64,000 bases of DNA from Lachnospiraceae bacterium P6B14 (GTDB lineage Bacteria; Bacillota; Clostridia; Lachnospirales; Lachnospiraceae). This document shows, piece by piece, positions 42,263 through 52,985 of the stretch. The position numbers and the translations under genes were made by a program. How positions within the stretch are numbered: the stretch's first letter is position 1; the number at the start of each line of letters is the position of its first letter. The stretch covers positions 116,247-180,246 of the forward strand of contig JHWZ01000007.1 of the NCBI GenBank assembly GCA_000687695.1. The letters are read 5' to 3'. Below the pieces are notes generated by a model. That model saw only the letters and a program-made list of their open reading frames with translations, had not been told where the DNA came from and did not search any database.

Positions 42263-44506
42263 TTATTTTTTGGATTTTTTGTTTTTATAAAACACCGCTA
42301 CCTGATTATAGTAGTTTTGCAGTTTTGCGGTATTGTTTCCTTGTTTTGCATCCTGAACCATTGATCTGATGTAATCATTCAGCTTATCCATATAGGTATC
42401 TGCCTGAATAGTACCATCAGCAACCTGAGTAAGGCCCATCTCCCAACCTGCTGTCATGCGAGGAGACAGCATTGCGGGCATAGAGTAAAATACAACTCCA
42501 TATACAAGCTCACCCTTTAAAGCAGGTGTGATGATCTGCGTCTTTTTATTCAGATTCAGATAGCCGATATTGAACAGTTTTTTCAGTATCTCTGCTCTTG
42601 TCGCAGATGTCCCTATTCCGCTTCCTTTTATCTGCGCGCGCAGCTCCTCGTCCTCGATAAGCTGTCCGGCATTCTCCATGGCAAGTATCATGGATCCTGA
42701 ATTATAACGCTTTGGAGGAGATGTCTCTCCCTCCTTAATTTCACATCCGCTAAGGCTTACTACGGTTCCTTTTTTAATCTGATCTATTACCTCACGAAGG
42801 TCAGCGTTATCAGCTTCCTCGTCTTCTTCTCCTGAGGAATTATCATCATTATCCGTGCTTACCACATCATCCGATGAGCTGTTTTTATCATCCTTCTTTT
42901 TGGTGAAGCTGAATTGATTTACCGGTAAAAATCCATCCTCAACCAAAACCTTTGCTCCTGTAAAAAGCCTCTCCGTATGCTCACCCCTCTCGCAGGCAAT
43001 ACATACACTTAACTTCTGATAAACAGCAGGCGGATAAAATATAGATAAAAATCTCCTGACTATCACCTCATACATCTTCTGGTGAAGCTCGCTTAAGCTT
43101 CCAAGAGCTCCTACTTCCGCTCCTGTCGGAATAATGGCATAATGGTCGGTGATCTTTTTATCATTAACATAACGGGTCTTTTCAAGACCTTTATACGTCT
43201 GGTTTTCAGCTATATAAGTCAGATATGGAGTTGCTGGTTCATAGCTTCTTAGACCGTTTAAGTTCTTGCTTATCTCCTTCGCAACCGCCGTTGAAAGAAC
43301 TCTTGCATCAGTACGCGGATACGTCACAAGCTTTTTCTCATACAGATCCTGAACAACCTGAAGTGTCTCATCAGGACTGATCTTAAAAAGCTTAGATGAC
43401 AGGTTCTGAAGCTCCGCAAGATTGAATAATAACGGCGGATTCTTTTTTTCCTGCTTTTTTGATACTGAGTCAATGACTCCGATAGGGCCGCTGTTTTCGT
43501 TGTTTTCTGCAATTGATCCACCACTGTTTTGACCGGCTGATCTATCACCATCATCAGTCATCAAAGTATCTATAAGTGCTTTGGCATTCGGTTCTTCTCT
43601 GAAGCCGTTCTCTTTATAAAGAATTCTCGACAGAGAAAAATCCGGCTGCGGTTCTTTCTTTTTTTCTTTCTTTTTATCGTCCTCAGATGAACCTTCAGCA
43701 TCATCGGGTTCGGATTGTTCTACGTAGATTTCAGGCTCATAGTATCTCGAGCCCTCACGTACACGCCACTCGCCCGTAAAAGCCTTTCCATCAAGAGAAA
43801 AACTTCCTAACACGCGATAAAACGGCGTTTTTACGAAACGCCTAATCTCCCATTCTCTCACGACTACCATACCGAGAACGCATGTCATAACACGTCCAAC
43901 CGCTACGGAGGTCCATTTTTTATCATTTAATCTGTCATTGATCCACTTACCATAACGTATGGATAATATACGTGAAAAATTGATACCCATCAGGTAATCT
44001 TCTTTTGCACGCAAATATGCAGAATCACTGATCGCGTTGTACGCATCAAGAGGTTTCGCCTCATTCACGCCCCTGCGAATCTCCTCCTCCGTCTGTGAAT
44101 CGATCCAAACGCGGAGCTTTTTTTTCGTATCAGGAACATGAGCCTGTGCATCCACAAGTCTGTATATGTACTCTCCCTCACGTCCGGAGTCCGTGCAGAC
44201 ATAAATAGTATCCACATCATCACGGTTTAAGAGACCGCTTACCACATCAAACTGTTTTTTTACAGATGATATCACCTCATATAAAAACTCATCCGGTAAA
44301 AATGGCAAGGTCTCCGGAGACCATTTTTTCATGGAAGCGTCGTAGACTTCAGGATAACTCATGGTCACCAGATGTCCTACACACCAGGTGACCACAGTAT
44401 CGTCTGATTCCATGTAACCGTCGCGGCCGGCTCCGGTCACGCCCATAACACGGGCGAACTCCTTGGCCACGCTGGGCTTCTCTGCTATAAATAAACGTTT
44501 ACTCAT
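42263..44506 (-). CDS. topB: DNA topoisomerase III
   Basis: 747-aa type IA topoisomerase. Toprim motifs are at the N-terminus (LFIAEKPSVAKEFARVMG, and VCTDSGREGEYIYRLV). The active-site tyrosine is in VTYPRTDARVLS. C-terminal features are GTSATRAEILKKL and LSPRMTAGWEMGL. Two unusual low-complexity acidic inserts interrupt the core: one near residue 265-290 (Asp/Glu/Ser then Lys/Glu) and one near 560-590 (Ser/Asp/Glu). It decatenates DNA and resolves replication or recombination intermediates. A chromosomal, non-plasmid context is likely from its glyA and lepA neighbours. Confidence 0.94.
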   Translation of the reverse strand: MSKRLFIAEKPSVAKEFARVMGVTGAGRDGYMESDDTVVTWCVGHLVTMSYPEVYDASMKKWSPETLPFLPDEFLYEVISSVKKQFDVVSGLLNRDDVDTIYVCTDSGREGEYIYRLVDAQAHVPDTKKKLRVWIDSQTEEEIRRGVNEAKPLDAYNAISDSAYLRAKEDYLMGINFSRILSIRYGKWINDRLNDKKWTSVAVGRVMTCVLGMVVVREWEIRRFVKTPFYRVLGSFSLDGKAFTGEWRVREGSRYYEPEIYVEQSEPDDAEGSSEDDKKKEKKKEPQPDFSLSRILYKENGFREEPNAKALIDTLMTDDGDRSAGQNSGGSIAENNENSGPIGVIDSVSKKQEKKNPPLLFNLAELQNLSSKLFKISPDETLQVVQDLYEKKLVTYPRTDARVLSTAVAKEISKNLNGLRSYEPATPYLTYIAENQTYKGLEKTRYVNDKKITDHYAIIPTGAEVGALGSLSELHQKMYEVIVRRFLSIFYPPAVYQKLSVCIACERGEHTERLFTGAKVLVEDGFLPVNQFSFTKKKDDKNSSSDDVVSTDNDDNSSGEEDEEADNADLREVIDQIKKGTVVSLSGCEIKEGETSPPKRYNSGSMILAMENAGQLIEDEELRAQIKGSGIGTSATRAEILKKLFNIGYLNLNKKTQIITPALKGELVYGVVFYSMPAMLSPRMTAGWEMGLTQVADGTIQADTYMDKLNDYIRSMVQDAKQGNNTAKLQNYYNQVAVFYKNKKSKK

Positions 44507-44514
44507 ACCTTGTC

Positions 44515-45762
44515 TTAGTCAATTGAATATAACGGGTATTTATCCGTGAGCTCCTTTACGATTGCGCGAGCTTTGTCGGCATTTGCCTCATGATCATCTA
44601 TGAGCATCGCGATAGCCTCAGCGACTTTGTCCATATCATCCGTCTTGAAGCCGCGGGATGTAACAGCAGCTGATCCGAGACGGATTCCACTTGTTACGAA
44701 CGGTGACTGAGGATCGTTTGGAATAGTATTTTTATTAGCAGTGATATTTGCATCATCAAGCCATACTTCAACCTCTTTACCTGTAAGGCCTTTCTTTACA
44801 AGGTCGATAAGCATAAGGTGGTTATCAGTTCCGCCTGATACGATATCCACACCGCGACTCATAAGGCCTTTGCAAAGTGCCTGAGCGTTGTCGATGATGC
44901 CTTTTCCATAATCCTTGAACTCCGGCTTAAGCGCCTCACCAAAGCAGACTGCCTTAGCTGCGATAACGTGCATGAGCGGTCCGCCCTGAGTTCCCGGGAA
45001 GATAGCTTTGTTAAGTTTATGCTCTGTAGCGAACTCCTCTGAAGAAAGGATCATTCCACCACGAGGTCCGCGAAGAGTTTTATGAGTTGTAGTTGTAGTT
45101 ACGTGAGCATACGGAATCGGGCTCTCATGATATCCGCTTGCCACAAGTCCTGCGATATGAGCGATATCAACCATAAGATATGCGCCAACCTCATCAGCGA
45201 TCTCACGGAAGCGCTTGAAATCGATTTTTCTGCAATATGCAGATGCGCCGGCGATGATCATCTTCGGCTTGCATTCTTTAGCAATACGAAGTACCTCATC
45301 GTAATCAATAAATCCGCTGTCATCAACTCCATAAGGAACGATGTTATAATATGTTCCTGAAATATTTGCCGGGCTTCCATGTGAAAGGTGTCCGCCGTGA
45401 TCAAGGTTCATACCCATTACGGTCTCACCCGGCTTTACAAGTGCAAAGAATACAGCCATATTTGCCTGTGCGCCTGAGTGCGGCTGTACGTTTGCATATG
45501 TACAGTTGAAGAGCTTTTTCGCACGATCACGAGCGAGATCCTCAACGATATCAACGTACTGGCATCCACCGTAATAACGCTTGCCCGGATAACCCTCTGC
45601 ATACTTATTTGTGAGAGTTGATCCCATGGCAGCCATTACTGCCTTACTTACAAAGTTTTCAGAGGCGATAAGCTCGATATGATCGTTCTGACGGCCGGTC
45701 TCGAGCTCCATAGCCTTTGCAACTTCAGGGTCTGCTTGTCTTACTTCGTTAAAACTATACAT
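44515..45762 (-). CDS. glyA: serine hydroxymethyltransferase
   Basis: 415-aa PLP enzyme interconverting serine and glycine with tetrahydrofolate, feeding one-carbon units to purine synthesis. The PLP lysine lies in [15 protein letters not shown]. The start ([20 protein letters not shown]) is typical. AGGAGGAATTATAAA precedes the ATG. It is placed after purD, so glycine and formyl groups are made alongside their users. Confidence 0.97.
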   Translation of the reverse strand: MYSFNEVRQADPEVAKAMELETGRQNDHIELIASENFVSKAVMAAMGSTLTNKYAEGYPGKRYYGGCQYVDIVEDLARDRAKKLFNCTYANVQPHSGAQANMAVFFALVKPGETVMGMNLDHGGHLSHGSPANISGTYYNIVPYGVDDSGFIDYDEVLRIAKECKPKMIIAGASAYCRKIDFKRFREIADEVGAYLMVDIAHIAGLVASGYHESPIPYAHVTTTTTHKTLRGPRGGMILSSEEFATEHKLNKAIFPGTQGGPLMHVIAAKAVCFGEALKPEFKDYGKGIIDNAQALCKGLMSRGVDIVSGGTDNHLMLIDLVKKGLTGKEVEVWLDDANITANKNTIPNDPQSPFVTSGIRLGSAAVTSRGFKTDDMDKVAEAIAMLIDDHEANADKARAIVKELTDKYPLYSID

Positions 45763-45816
45763 TTTATAATTCCTCCTAATATGTTTTATTCAATTATTTT
45801 TTTAATTATATTTGAA

Positions 45817-47088
45817 TCATACCTCGTCAAGAGCTTTGCCTATATCGTGACGCATATACTTGTTAGAAAAATCGATCCACTCTGTAGCCTTATATGCGTT
45901 GGCTCTGGCTGTTTTTAAGTCGGCTCCGAGAGCCGTTACTCCGAGAACGCGGCCACCGTTTGTAAGGATCTTATCTCCGTCCTTTTTCGTTCCCGCATGG
46001 AAAACGAAATAATCATCCTTACCTTCGAACGCCTCAAGTCCGTGAATCTCCTTGCCTTTTTCATAATGCTCAGGATACCCGTCTGATGCAAGCACAACAC
46101 ATACAGCGGCGTTATCCTCGAACTGAAGGTCTACCGTATCAAGCTTTCCGTCGATGCATGCTTCCATTACGTCGATGATGTCATTTTTCATTCGCGGAAG
46201 TACAACCTGCGCCTCAGGGTCACCGAAACGAGCGTTATACTCAAGGACCTTCGGTCCATCCGGTGTAAGGATAAGTCCGACAAAAAGTATTCCGGTAAAA
46301 TCTCTACCCTCAGCCTTCATGGCATCCATGGTTGGCTGATAAACCTTTTCCTCGCAGAAACGTTTTACCTCATCATCATAGAACGGGCTCGGACTGAATG
46401 TGCCCATTCCTCCGGTATTCAGACCCTGGTCTCCGTCCTTTGCGCGTTTATGATCCTGCGCGCTAGTCATCGGCTTGATATGAGTTCCGTCGCAATAACA
46501 AAGAACCGAAACCTCTCTTCCTGTAAGGAACTCCTCTATAACGATCTCAGCTCCGGCATCACCGAACTGTTTATCGATCATGATGGAACGCACTGCATCC
46601 TTCGCCTCATCGATCGTCTGGCAGATAAGAACTCCCTTGCCGAGAGCAAGTCCGGATGCCTTTACAACTATCGGAGCACTCACTGTATCAAGATAAGCGA
46701 GAGCCTGGTCAGCATCATTGAAGTTCTCATAAGCAGCAGTCGGAATACCGTACTTTTTCATCAGATCCTTTGAAAATGCTTTGGACCCCTCGATGATCGC
46801 GGCATTTTTACGTGGTCCGAATACTCTGAGTCCACGTTTTTCAAAAACGTCGACCACTCCGCCCACGAGCGGATCATCCATACCGATGATAGTCAGTCCG
46901 ATTTTTTTCTGCTCGGCAAAATCAGCAAGCTTCTCAAACTCCATGGCAGTTATATCCACGCACTCGGCTATACCGGCTATACCGCCATTACCCGGTGCAC
47001 AGTATATCTTGTCCACCTTGGAAGACTTTTTCACTGCAGTAGCGATGGCATGCTCTCTTCCACCACTTCCTACTATAAGTACATCCAT
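45817..47088 (-). CDS. purD: phosphoribosylamine-glycine ligase (GAR synthetase)
   Basis: 423-aa ATP-grasp enzyme joining glycine to phosphoribosylamine, step two of purine synthesis. Start VLIVGSGGREHAIATAV, GMDDPLVGGVVD, ATP-grasp EEFLTGREVSVLCYCDG and NARFGDPEAQVVLPRM are all standard. AGGAGG precedes the ATG. It lies between purN and glyA. Confidence 0.98.
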   Translation of the reverse strand: MDVLIVGSGGREHAIATAVKKSSKVDKIYCAPGNGGIAGIAECVDITAMEFEKLADFAEQKKIGLTIIGMDDPLVGGVVDVFEKRGLRVFGPRKNAAIIEGSKAFSKDLMKKYGIPTAAYENFNDADQALAYLDTVSAPIVVKASGLALGKGVLICQTIDEAKDAVRSIMIDKQFGDAGAEIVIEEFLTGREVSVLCYCDGTHIKPMTSAQDHKRAKDGDQGLNTGGMGTFSPSPFYDDEVKRFCEEKVYQPTMDAMKAEGRDFTGILFVGLILTPDGPKVLEYNARFGDPEAQVVLPRMKNDIIDVMEACIDGKLDTVDLQFEDNAAVCVVLASDGYPEHYEKGKEIHGLEAFEGKDDYFVFHAGTKKDGDKILTNGGRVLGVTALGADLKTARANAYKATEWIDFSNKYMRHDIGKALDEV

Positions 47089-47157
47089 CTTAAAACTCCT
47101 CCTGTTATTATATTATATGCAAACATGATGCAATATATAAGTCGAAAATAGTGTCTT

Positions 47158-47781
47158 CTAATTCTTAATTTTTGTTGTATTATTAACTATAGTAATTCTG
47201 TCGTTGGCTATCAGATCGATCGCCTTTGGAAGAATAACCCACTCGGCCTGCTCCATAACACGCTTTTGGAGTGTTTCAGGTGTATCATCATCCAAAACTT
47301 CAACTGCCTTCTGAAGTATGATCGGCCCCGAGTCAGTCCCCTCGTCAACAAAATGCACAGTTGCACCGGTGACCTTGTTCCCTCTTTTCAGAACGCTCTC
47401 ATGCACCTTCAGTCCATAGTAACCGTCACCACAGTGAGACGGAATTAAAGAAGGATGGATATTTATCATCCGTCCTTCGAACGCGCGAACAAGGTTCTTC
47501 GGAAGGATCACAAGGTATCCGCCAAGCACTACGAGATCAACGTTTTTTTCATTCAGGGTATCGATCATAGCCTGACCGAACTCCTCACGAGATCCGTACG
47601 CCTTTGGCTCAACAACGGCCGTATCAATGCCGGCCTCCTTCGCCCTTGTAAGCGCATAAGCACCGGGCTTGTTGCTGACAACCAGTACAAGCTCGGTGTT
47701 TGTTATGGTACCGTCATTTACTTTATCAATTATTGCCTGGAGGTTTGTTCCGCCTCCGGAGACACAAACTGCTACTTTCAA
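47158..47781 (-). CDS. purN: phosphoribosylglycinamide formyltransferase
   Basis: 207-aa folate-dependent enzyme of purine synthesis (GAR to FGAR). Motifs: VCVSGGGTNLQAIID, MINIHPSLIPSHCGDGYYGL (catalytic Asn/His) and ATVHFVDEGTDSGPII. The start is a TTG at 47781 with AGAGG 7 bases upstream. Placed between purM and purD. Confidence 0.97.
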   Translation of the reverse strand: MKVAVCVSGGGTNLQAIIDKVNDGTITNTELVLVVSNKPGAYALTRAKEAGIDTAVVEPKAYGSREEFGQAMIDTLNEKNVDLVVLGGYLVILPKNLVRAFEGRMINIHPSLIPSHCGDGYYGLKVHESVLKRGNKVTGATVHFVDEGTDSGPIILQKAVEVLDDDTPETLQKRVMEQAEWVILPKAIDLIANDRITIVNNTTKIKN

Positions 47782-47821
47782 ATGTACACCTCTACATAAA
47801 CATTTTTCTAAATACGAGATT

Positions 47822-48856
47822 TTACTCGCACAATGTGACGCCCTTATCTCCGCCTACAATCTCACCAATTACATAAGGTGTCTCACCGGCACTTTCGATG
47901 GCTGCAACTGTCTTCTTTACATCATCAGGATCAACAGCTACTATCATACCGATACCCATATTGTAGGTGTTGAACATTACATGCTCATCAACATTTCCGT
48001 CACGTGCAAGCATCTCAAAAATAGGCGGAATGTGGAAGTTACTTACGTGAATACGGGCGTGTGTATTTTTGCCAAGCATACGCGGAATATTCTCATAGAA
48101 ACCACCACCTGTAATATGGCTGCACGCCTTGATGGTAGCGCCGCTCTTACGGATGGACTGTAATGCCTTAACATAAATCTTTGTCGGAGTAAGAAGTGTC
48201 TCACCAAGAGTCTTATCACTCTCGAGACACTCATACTTACGGTTCAATGCTTCCTCTGTCATTGAGAAAACATTTCTTACGAGTGAGTATCCGTTGCTGT
48301 GGATGCCTGAGCTCGCCATACCGATCAGAACATCTCCACCATGCAGATGCTCTCCATTTATCATGTCTTTTTTATCAACTATTCCAACAGAAAAACCTGC
48401 AAGATCATACTCATCAATCGGGTAGAATCCCGGCATCTCTGCGGTCTCACCACCGATCAGCGCAGCTCCTGCCTGACGACAGCCCTCAGCCACACCGCTT
48501 ACTATCTCAGCGATCTTTGTTGGTTCATTTTTCCCGCATGCAATATAGTCAAGGAAGAATAAAGGATCACCACCGGCACATGCGATATCGTTTACGCACA
48601 TAGCGACACAGTCGATACCTATCGTGTCATGTTTATCAAGAATAAACGCAAGCTTGAGTTTGGTTCCGACGCCGTCTGTTCCTGATACAAGTGTAGGCTC
48701 CTCCATTCCCATAAATGATTTCATCGAGAATGCTCCTGAGAATCCTCCGATGTCTGTTACAACCTCGGGACGCATAGTTGATGCAACATGCTCCTTCATA
48801 AGCTCTACCGCTTTGTAACCGGCCTCGATGTCAACTCCCGCTTTTTTGTAATCCAT
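47822..48856 (-). CDS. purM: phosphoribosylformylglycinamidine cyclo-ligase (AIR synthetase)
   Basis: 344-aa ATP-dependent ring-closing enzyme of purine synthesis. Start [43 protein letters not shown] and [14 protein letters not shown] are diagnostic. GGAGGAAG precedes the ATG. Only 35 bp separate it from the secreted-protein gene upstream and I see no terminator there, so the purine operon may be partly read from that gene's promoter. Confidence 0.98.
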   Translation of the reverse strand: MDYKKAGVDIEAGYKAVELMKEHVASTMRPEVVTDIGGFSGAFSMKSFMGMEEPTLVSGTDGVGTKLKLAFILDKHDTIGIDCVAMCVNDIACAGGDPLFFLDYIACGKNEPTKIAEIVSGVAEGCRQAGAALIGGETAEMPGFYPIDEYDLAGFSVGIVDKKDMINGEHLHGGDVLIGMASSGIHSNGYSLVRNVFSMTEEALNRKYECLESDKTLGETLLTPTKIYVKALQSIRKSGATIKACSHITGGGFYENIPRMLGKNTHARIHVSNFHIPPIFEMLARDGNVDEHVMFNTYNMGIGMIVAVDPDDVKKTVAAIESAGETPYVIGEIVGGDKGVTLCE

Positions 48857-48891
48857 GATACTTTTCTTCCTCCTTTAAACGCTTGTTTATA

Positions 48892-51183
48892 TTATCTTAT
48901 CTTGAACTTTTTCTTCTTTGTTCCTTTGTAATTTCCTTTACCCTTTATAATAATTGTTGCTGTTCCTCTCTTTTTATTATTCTTATAAGAGAATGTATAA
49001 TCTTTACCCCTTGTAAGGATAAATCCGTTTACCTTTAATGTCGGAACAGGTTTAATTCTTTTTCCGGTGTATTTATATTGCTTTGCGACACCTGACACAC
49101 CACCATCCGAGATGGAATCCTTGACTATTTTAAACGACTTTGTATACGTTCCGGTATAACCGCTTCCGGGAACCGCAGTGATTATAACTCTACCTGTACC
49201 AACCTTTTTATTTGATGAATATGATACGGTATAATCCTTACCCGAAACCAGCTGTTGGTTGTCAATAATTACTCTAGGCGTAGGACATATCAGTCCTCTG
49301 GTGTAAACGTATCCTGACGCAACGCCTCTGACAACAGCCTTACTGATATCATTTGCGATGAGATCATATGCCTTTCGCGCAGAAACAAGTGTTGCGTATG
49401 TTTTTACAAGTGCCTTCTGGAAATCAGTAAGCGCTTTATACGCAGCCTCGGCATCAGCAATCTTCTGTCCCGAATTAGTATTAACAGTTCCTATCTTTGC
49501 TATAAGCTCATCAACCCTGGCCGCGAGCTCCAAACTCTTCGCATAATCATCATACTCCAGCTCTTCTATATAGCCCTCATACAGCTTTCCGAAATAAGCT
49601 TTTGCTTTATTATTAAGAGCCGAATAATCTTTTCTTATAGCAGCAACTTCCTGCTTATCCTTTTCATCTGCTGTCAGTGTAAGAAGAAGCTTATCCACTC
49701 TTGTTCTCAGCTTATAAGCAGCTGTTGCATTCTCATACATCGTATAGAATGTAACATAATTATAAATTCTGCTTTGGTTCAGAGTGCTAAGCGCTTTGTA
49801 ATCCTTAACGATCTTTTCCATCTCCGTGTAATGATTACATATCTGGCTATCCTCTGTATTTATTATCGTGTGTACTCTCTTCAGGAAATCGTAAACAATT
49901 GTTTTGTCACCAAGCAGCTCACTCAAGCCTTCTATAAGCCCACTGACATCACTTGTCATGTTATACCTGAGCTTGATTCCCTCATACTCGGCCATAGCTG
50001 TCTCGTATGCCAGCTTAAATGTTTTGTACTCTGCATCCGTCTTCGGATAAGTAACATTCTTTATCGAATTAACAATCTTGTTAAGCTCGGTTACTGCCGC
50101 GGAATAAGTTGTTATCTTTTCCTTCACATCGCGCGGGATCATGTCACCGTATTTGGAGTCCTCTTTCAAAAGAGCGTCATACTGTGATTTTATACGAACA
50201 AGGTTTTCCAATTCCTTTTCAGTAGTTGGAGCTCCGTTCATTGCCTCTATAGGTTTGATGATATTTGACACCTTCTGATAATCGGTCAAAAGGGCACTAA
50301 TCTGAGAACCATTATAAAACGCAGTAATAAGTGCAGTACCGGTAGTATCAATGCCATATTCCTTAAGAATACTTATCAGTTGCTCCATAAGATCAATACT
50401 TGTCTGATTAAATACATATGTACCGCTTGGAAGCTTATACATACCCTGTGTTACTGTCCTGTATTCTTCTTCAATCCTATATTCTTTTTCAAGATCGTTT
50501 TTATACCCGCTATAGTTCGTAATACGAGAATATTTAATCACATCTCCCTGAGTTACATCGCCAGGATCACTCGAAAGACAATATTTCAAAAGAGCCATCC
50601 CCTCCTGATACTCAAACTCATCAGTATACTCCTTAAGTTTATCTCTGGCCGCCTCAAAGTTAAGTTTAAAAGTATTATACTGAGTATCATTTGTCGGATG
50701 TGAAGAAGATGCTGTAGTAATAGCATCCTTGGCTTCTTTAGCAAGTCTCTTTAATTTAAGAATACTCAAATATGCGTTGATATAGGAATTGGTATTTGTC
50801 GATTCCAGAGTTCTGGCATTACCGATAATTGGCAACGTTTCAAGATCATATTCATTATCTTGATGGTAGTTACTCCTTATACTTGAAAGTTCATTGTCAA
50901 AATCATATATTTCTGCTTCACTACCACCAAACTTAGGGCCAGGTGAACTAAGAAGGCTTATTACAGCATTCAGAAACGCTCTCGCTGTCGGATCTTCGGT
51001 TGGAGTTGGTGTCGGAGTATCTGCCACCTGTCTTGCAGCGATAGATGTATCATTTTGACCACCATCACTCTGCGCCGCAAAAATCATCACTTTTGGCGAT
51101 ATCCCCAGCACAAGCGCAAACACCAAAAACAGCGCAAGACGTCTCCTGCGCACAGTTCCAAGAATCTCTCTCAACTTATCCAT
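48892..51183 (-). CDS. large secreted helical-repeat protein
   Basis: 763 aa from the ATG at 51183 (AAGGA upstream), which puts MDKLREILGTVRRRRLALFL as an N-terminal signal region; longer starts lack a ribosome site. The mature protein begins with a short PTPTPTEDPT stretch. About 500 residues of helical repeats follow. The best defined unit (KIADAEAAYKALTDFQKALV) is a three-helix repeat frequent in Gram-positive surface proteins. The C-terminus has two tandem beta units (LVSGKDYTVSYSSNKKVGTG and LTRGKDYTFSYKNNKKRGTA) and a basic end. Likely a long stalk or adhesin; no anchor motif is seen. It precedes purM. Confidence 0.85.
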   Translation of the reverse strand: MDKLREILGTVRRRRLALFLVFALVLGISPKVMIFAAQSDGGQNDTSIAARQVADTPTPTPTEDPTARAFLNAVISLLSSPGPKFGGSEAEIYDFDNELSSIRSNYHQDNEYDLETLPIIGNARTLESTNTNSYINAYLSILKLKRLAKEAKDAITTASSSHPTNDTQYNTFKLNFEAARDKLKEYTDEFEYQEGMALLKYCLSSDPGDVTQGDVIKYSRITNYSGYKNDLEKEYRIEEEYRTVTQGMYKLPSGTYVFNQTSIDLMEQLISILKEYGIDTTGTALITAFYNGSQISALLTDYQKVSNIIKPIEAMNGAPTTEKELENLVRIKSQYDALLKEDSKYGDMIPRDVKEKITTYSAAVTELNKIVNSIKNVTYPKTDAEYKTFKLAYETAMAEYEGIKLRYNMTSDVSGLIEGLSELLGDKTIVYDFLKRVHTIINTEDSQICNHYTEMEKIVKDYKALSTLNQSRIYNYVTFYTMYENATAAYKLRTRVDKLLLTLTADEKDKQEVAAIRKDYSALNNKAKAYFGKLYEGYIEELEYDDYAKSLELAARVDELIAKIGTVNTNSGQKIADAEAAYKALTDFQKALVKTYATLVSARKAYDLIANDISKAVVRGVASGYVYTRGLICPTPRVIIDNQQLVSGKDYTVSYSSNKKVGTGRVIITAVPGSGYTGTYTKSFKIVKDSISDGGVSGVAKQYKYTGKRIKPVPTLKVNGFILTRGKDYTFSYKNNKKRGTATIIIKGKGNYKGTKKKKFKIR

Positions 51184-51265
51184 ATCCCACACGTCCTTTC
51201 TCCACATCATATGCGATGTCAGGCAATGGTGCAGGCACAACATCTTGCCTACCCATACATATTAT

Positions 51266-51294
51266 ATTGTATCATTTTGTTAAAGATTTGGCAA
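51266..51294 (-). promoter_or_regulatory. promoter of the secreted helical-repeat gene
   Basis: Minus strand TTGCCA (51289-51294), 17-bp spacer, TACAAT (51266-51271), about 80 bp before the ATG. Confidence 0.7.
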
Positions 51295-51370
51295 GGAAAA
51301 GTTGATTTTTCAGAAAAAATTTCTGTTAGCCTTCAGATACCGAAAATACGTGTTTCCAACATGTGTAAAA

Positions 51371-51400
51371 CAAAAAAAGAAGGCCCTGTTTCAGGCCTTC
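51371..51400 (-). terminator. terminator of cysS
   Basis: GAAGGCC (51394-51400) / GGCCTTC (51379-51385) followed on the minus strand by TTTTTTTG. The first stem arm overlaps the last codons and stop of cysS. Confidence 0.85.
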
Positions 51401-52926
51401 TCCCATGTAGTACCCTCGCGGGTATCCTTTATCATGATTCCCTTTTCGGCTAACTCATCACGGATTGCGTCTGCTGTGGCGAAATCTTTATTCTTTTTTG
51501 CGGCAGCTCGCTCAGCGATTTTGCCTTCCACATATGCCGCAAGCTCGCTATCTACGCCCTCTCCTTCGTCACTCTCATCCTCGACGGCAAGAATAGCTCG
51601 CTTCAGGTCGATTGATAACACTTCATCAAACCTCAGAACCAAAGCAGCCTTTGTAACATCATCCGTATCAGCCTTAAGCACATCATAAAGCACCGTAATG
51701 GCAGATGAAGTATTCACATCGCCGGCCAATGCCTCGGCAAAACGCTTCTCGTAATCAAGATAAACAGAGCTGTCAGCCCCTGCAGGCACCTTTCCGGCCT
51801 CAGACATATGTCTGCCGGAGTTTTCCATATCATCAGACGAGTCGATCTTGAATGACTTTTTCAATTCATCCTTTTTATCCTCAGATACATCCAGCCTCTT
51901 TAGCCTTGCGATCAGTTTGTCATATGCTGCAGATACGTTATCAAGCGCATCATACGAGAACTCAAGCGGCTTGCGATAGTGACTCTGCAGGCAGAAAAAT
52001 CTGTAGACCATCGGGTCGTAGCCTTTTTCTTCCAGACTGGATACTGTCAAAAATCCTCCGGCTGACTTGGCCATTTTTCCTGAAGATGTATTAAGATGGT
52101 TTACATGGAACCAGTAATTACACCACTTGTGTCCAAAATACGACTCGCTCTGCGCGATCTCGTTTGTATGATGCGGGAAAATATTGTCAACGCCGCCACA
52201 GTGGATGTCAAGGTATTCACCGAGATGCTTTTTCGAGATACATGAGCACTCGATATGCCATCCGGGATAACCGAGTCCCCATGGGCTTTCCCATTTCAAC
52301 TCCTGATTCTCAAACTTAGACTTTGTAAACCAGAGAACAAAGTCAGCCTTATTTCTTTTGTTAGTATCCTCATCCACGTCATCACGGGCTCCGATCACAA
52401 GCTCATCCTCATTCTGCGCTGACAGGCAATAATAATCCTTCAGTTTAGACGTGTCGAAATATACGTTTTCTCCGGCAACATAAGCGTACCCCTTATCAAG
52501 GAGAACCTCGATCATCTCGATAAACTCATCAATACAATTAGTCGCAGGATCAACTACATCAGGCCAACGGATATTCAGTTTAAGCGCATCGGTTTTAAAA
52601 GCGTCAGTGTAAAACTTTGCGATATCCATAACGCTTTTATGCTCGCGTTTGGCGCCCGCAAGCATCTTGTCCTCACCGGTATCACCGTCACTGGACAGAT
52701 GACCGACATCAGTAATATTCATAACTCTCTTAACATCATAACCGATAAATCTGAGAGTTTTTTCAAGAACATCCTCCATGATATAAGTTCTCAGGTTTCC
52801 GATATGAGCAAAATGATAGACGGTAGGTCCGCAGGTATACATACCTACCTTTCCTTTTTCATTCGGTTTGAACTCCTCCACTCTCTTTCCAAGAGTATTG
52901 TAAAGATTAACAGTTACATCAAGCAT
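51391..52926 (-). CDS. cysS: cysteinyl-tRNA synthetase
   Basis: 511-aa class I aminoacyl-tRNA synthetase. CGPTVYHFAHIGNLRTYI holds the first zinc cysteine and the HIGH motif. WHIECSCISKKHLG and GGVDNIFPHHTNEIAQSE are typical. The KMSKS motif appears as SGKMAKSAGG. The protein is about 45 residues longer than the common form, from acidic insertions in the C-terminal anticodon region. CGGAGGG precedes the ATG. It is downstream of the NUDIX gene. Confidence 0.97.
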   Translation of the reverse strand: MLDVTVNLYNTLGKRVEEFKPNEKGKVGMYTCGPTVYHFAHIGNLRTYIMEDVLEKTLRFIGYDVKRVMNITDVGHLSSDGDTGEDKMLAGAKREHKSVMDIAKFYTDAFKTDALKLNIRWPDVVDPATNCIDEFIEMIEVLLDKGYAYVAGENVYFDTSKLKDYYCLSAQNEDELVIGARDDVDEDTNKRNKADFVLWFTKSKFENQELKWESPWGLGYPGWHIECSCISKKHLGEYLDIHCGGVDNIFPHHTNEIAQSESYFGHKWCNYWFHVNHLNTSSGKMAKSAGGFLTVSSLEEKGYDPMVYRFFCLQSHYRKPLEFSYDALDNVSAAYDKLIARLKRLDVSEDKKDELKKSFKIDSSDDMENSGRHMSEAGKVPAGADSSVYLDYEKRFAEALAGDVNTSSAITVLYDVLKADTDDVTKAALVLRFDEVLSIDLKRAILAVEDESDEGEGVDSELAAYVEGKIAERAAAKKNKDFATADAIRDELAEKGIMIKDTREGTTWEKA

Positions 52927-52985
52927 ATTTTAACCCTCCGTTATTTCATAATAATATTCCGACACTTACCTGCTCACATCTTATT

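Noticed and set aside
51184..51243. Longer start of the helical-repeat secreted protein
   Set aside because: The 20 extra residues would precede the signal peptide and there is no ribosome site in front of them.
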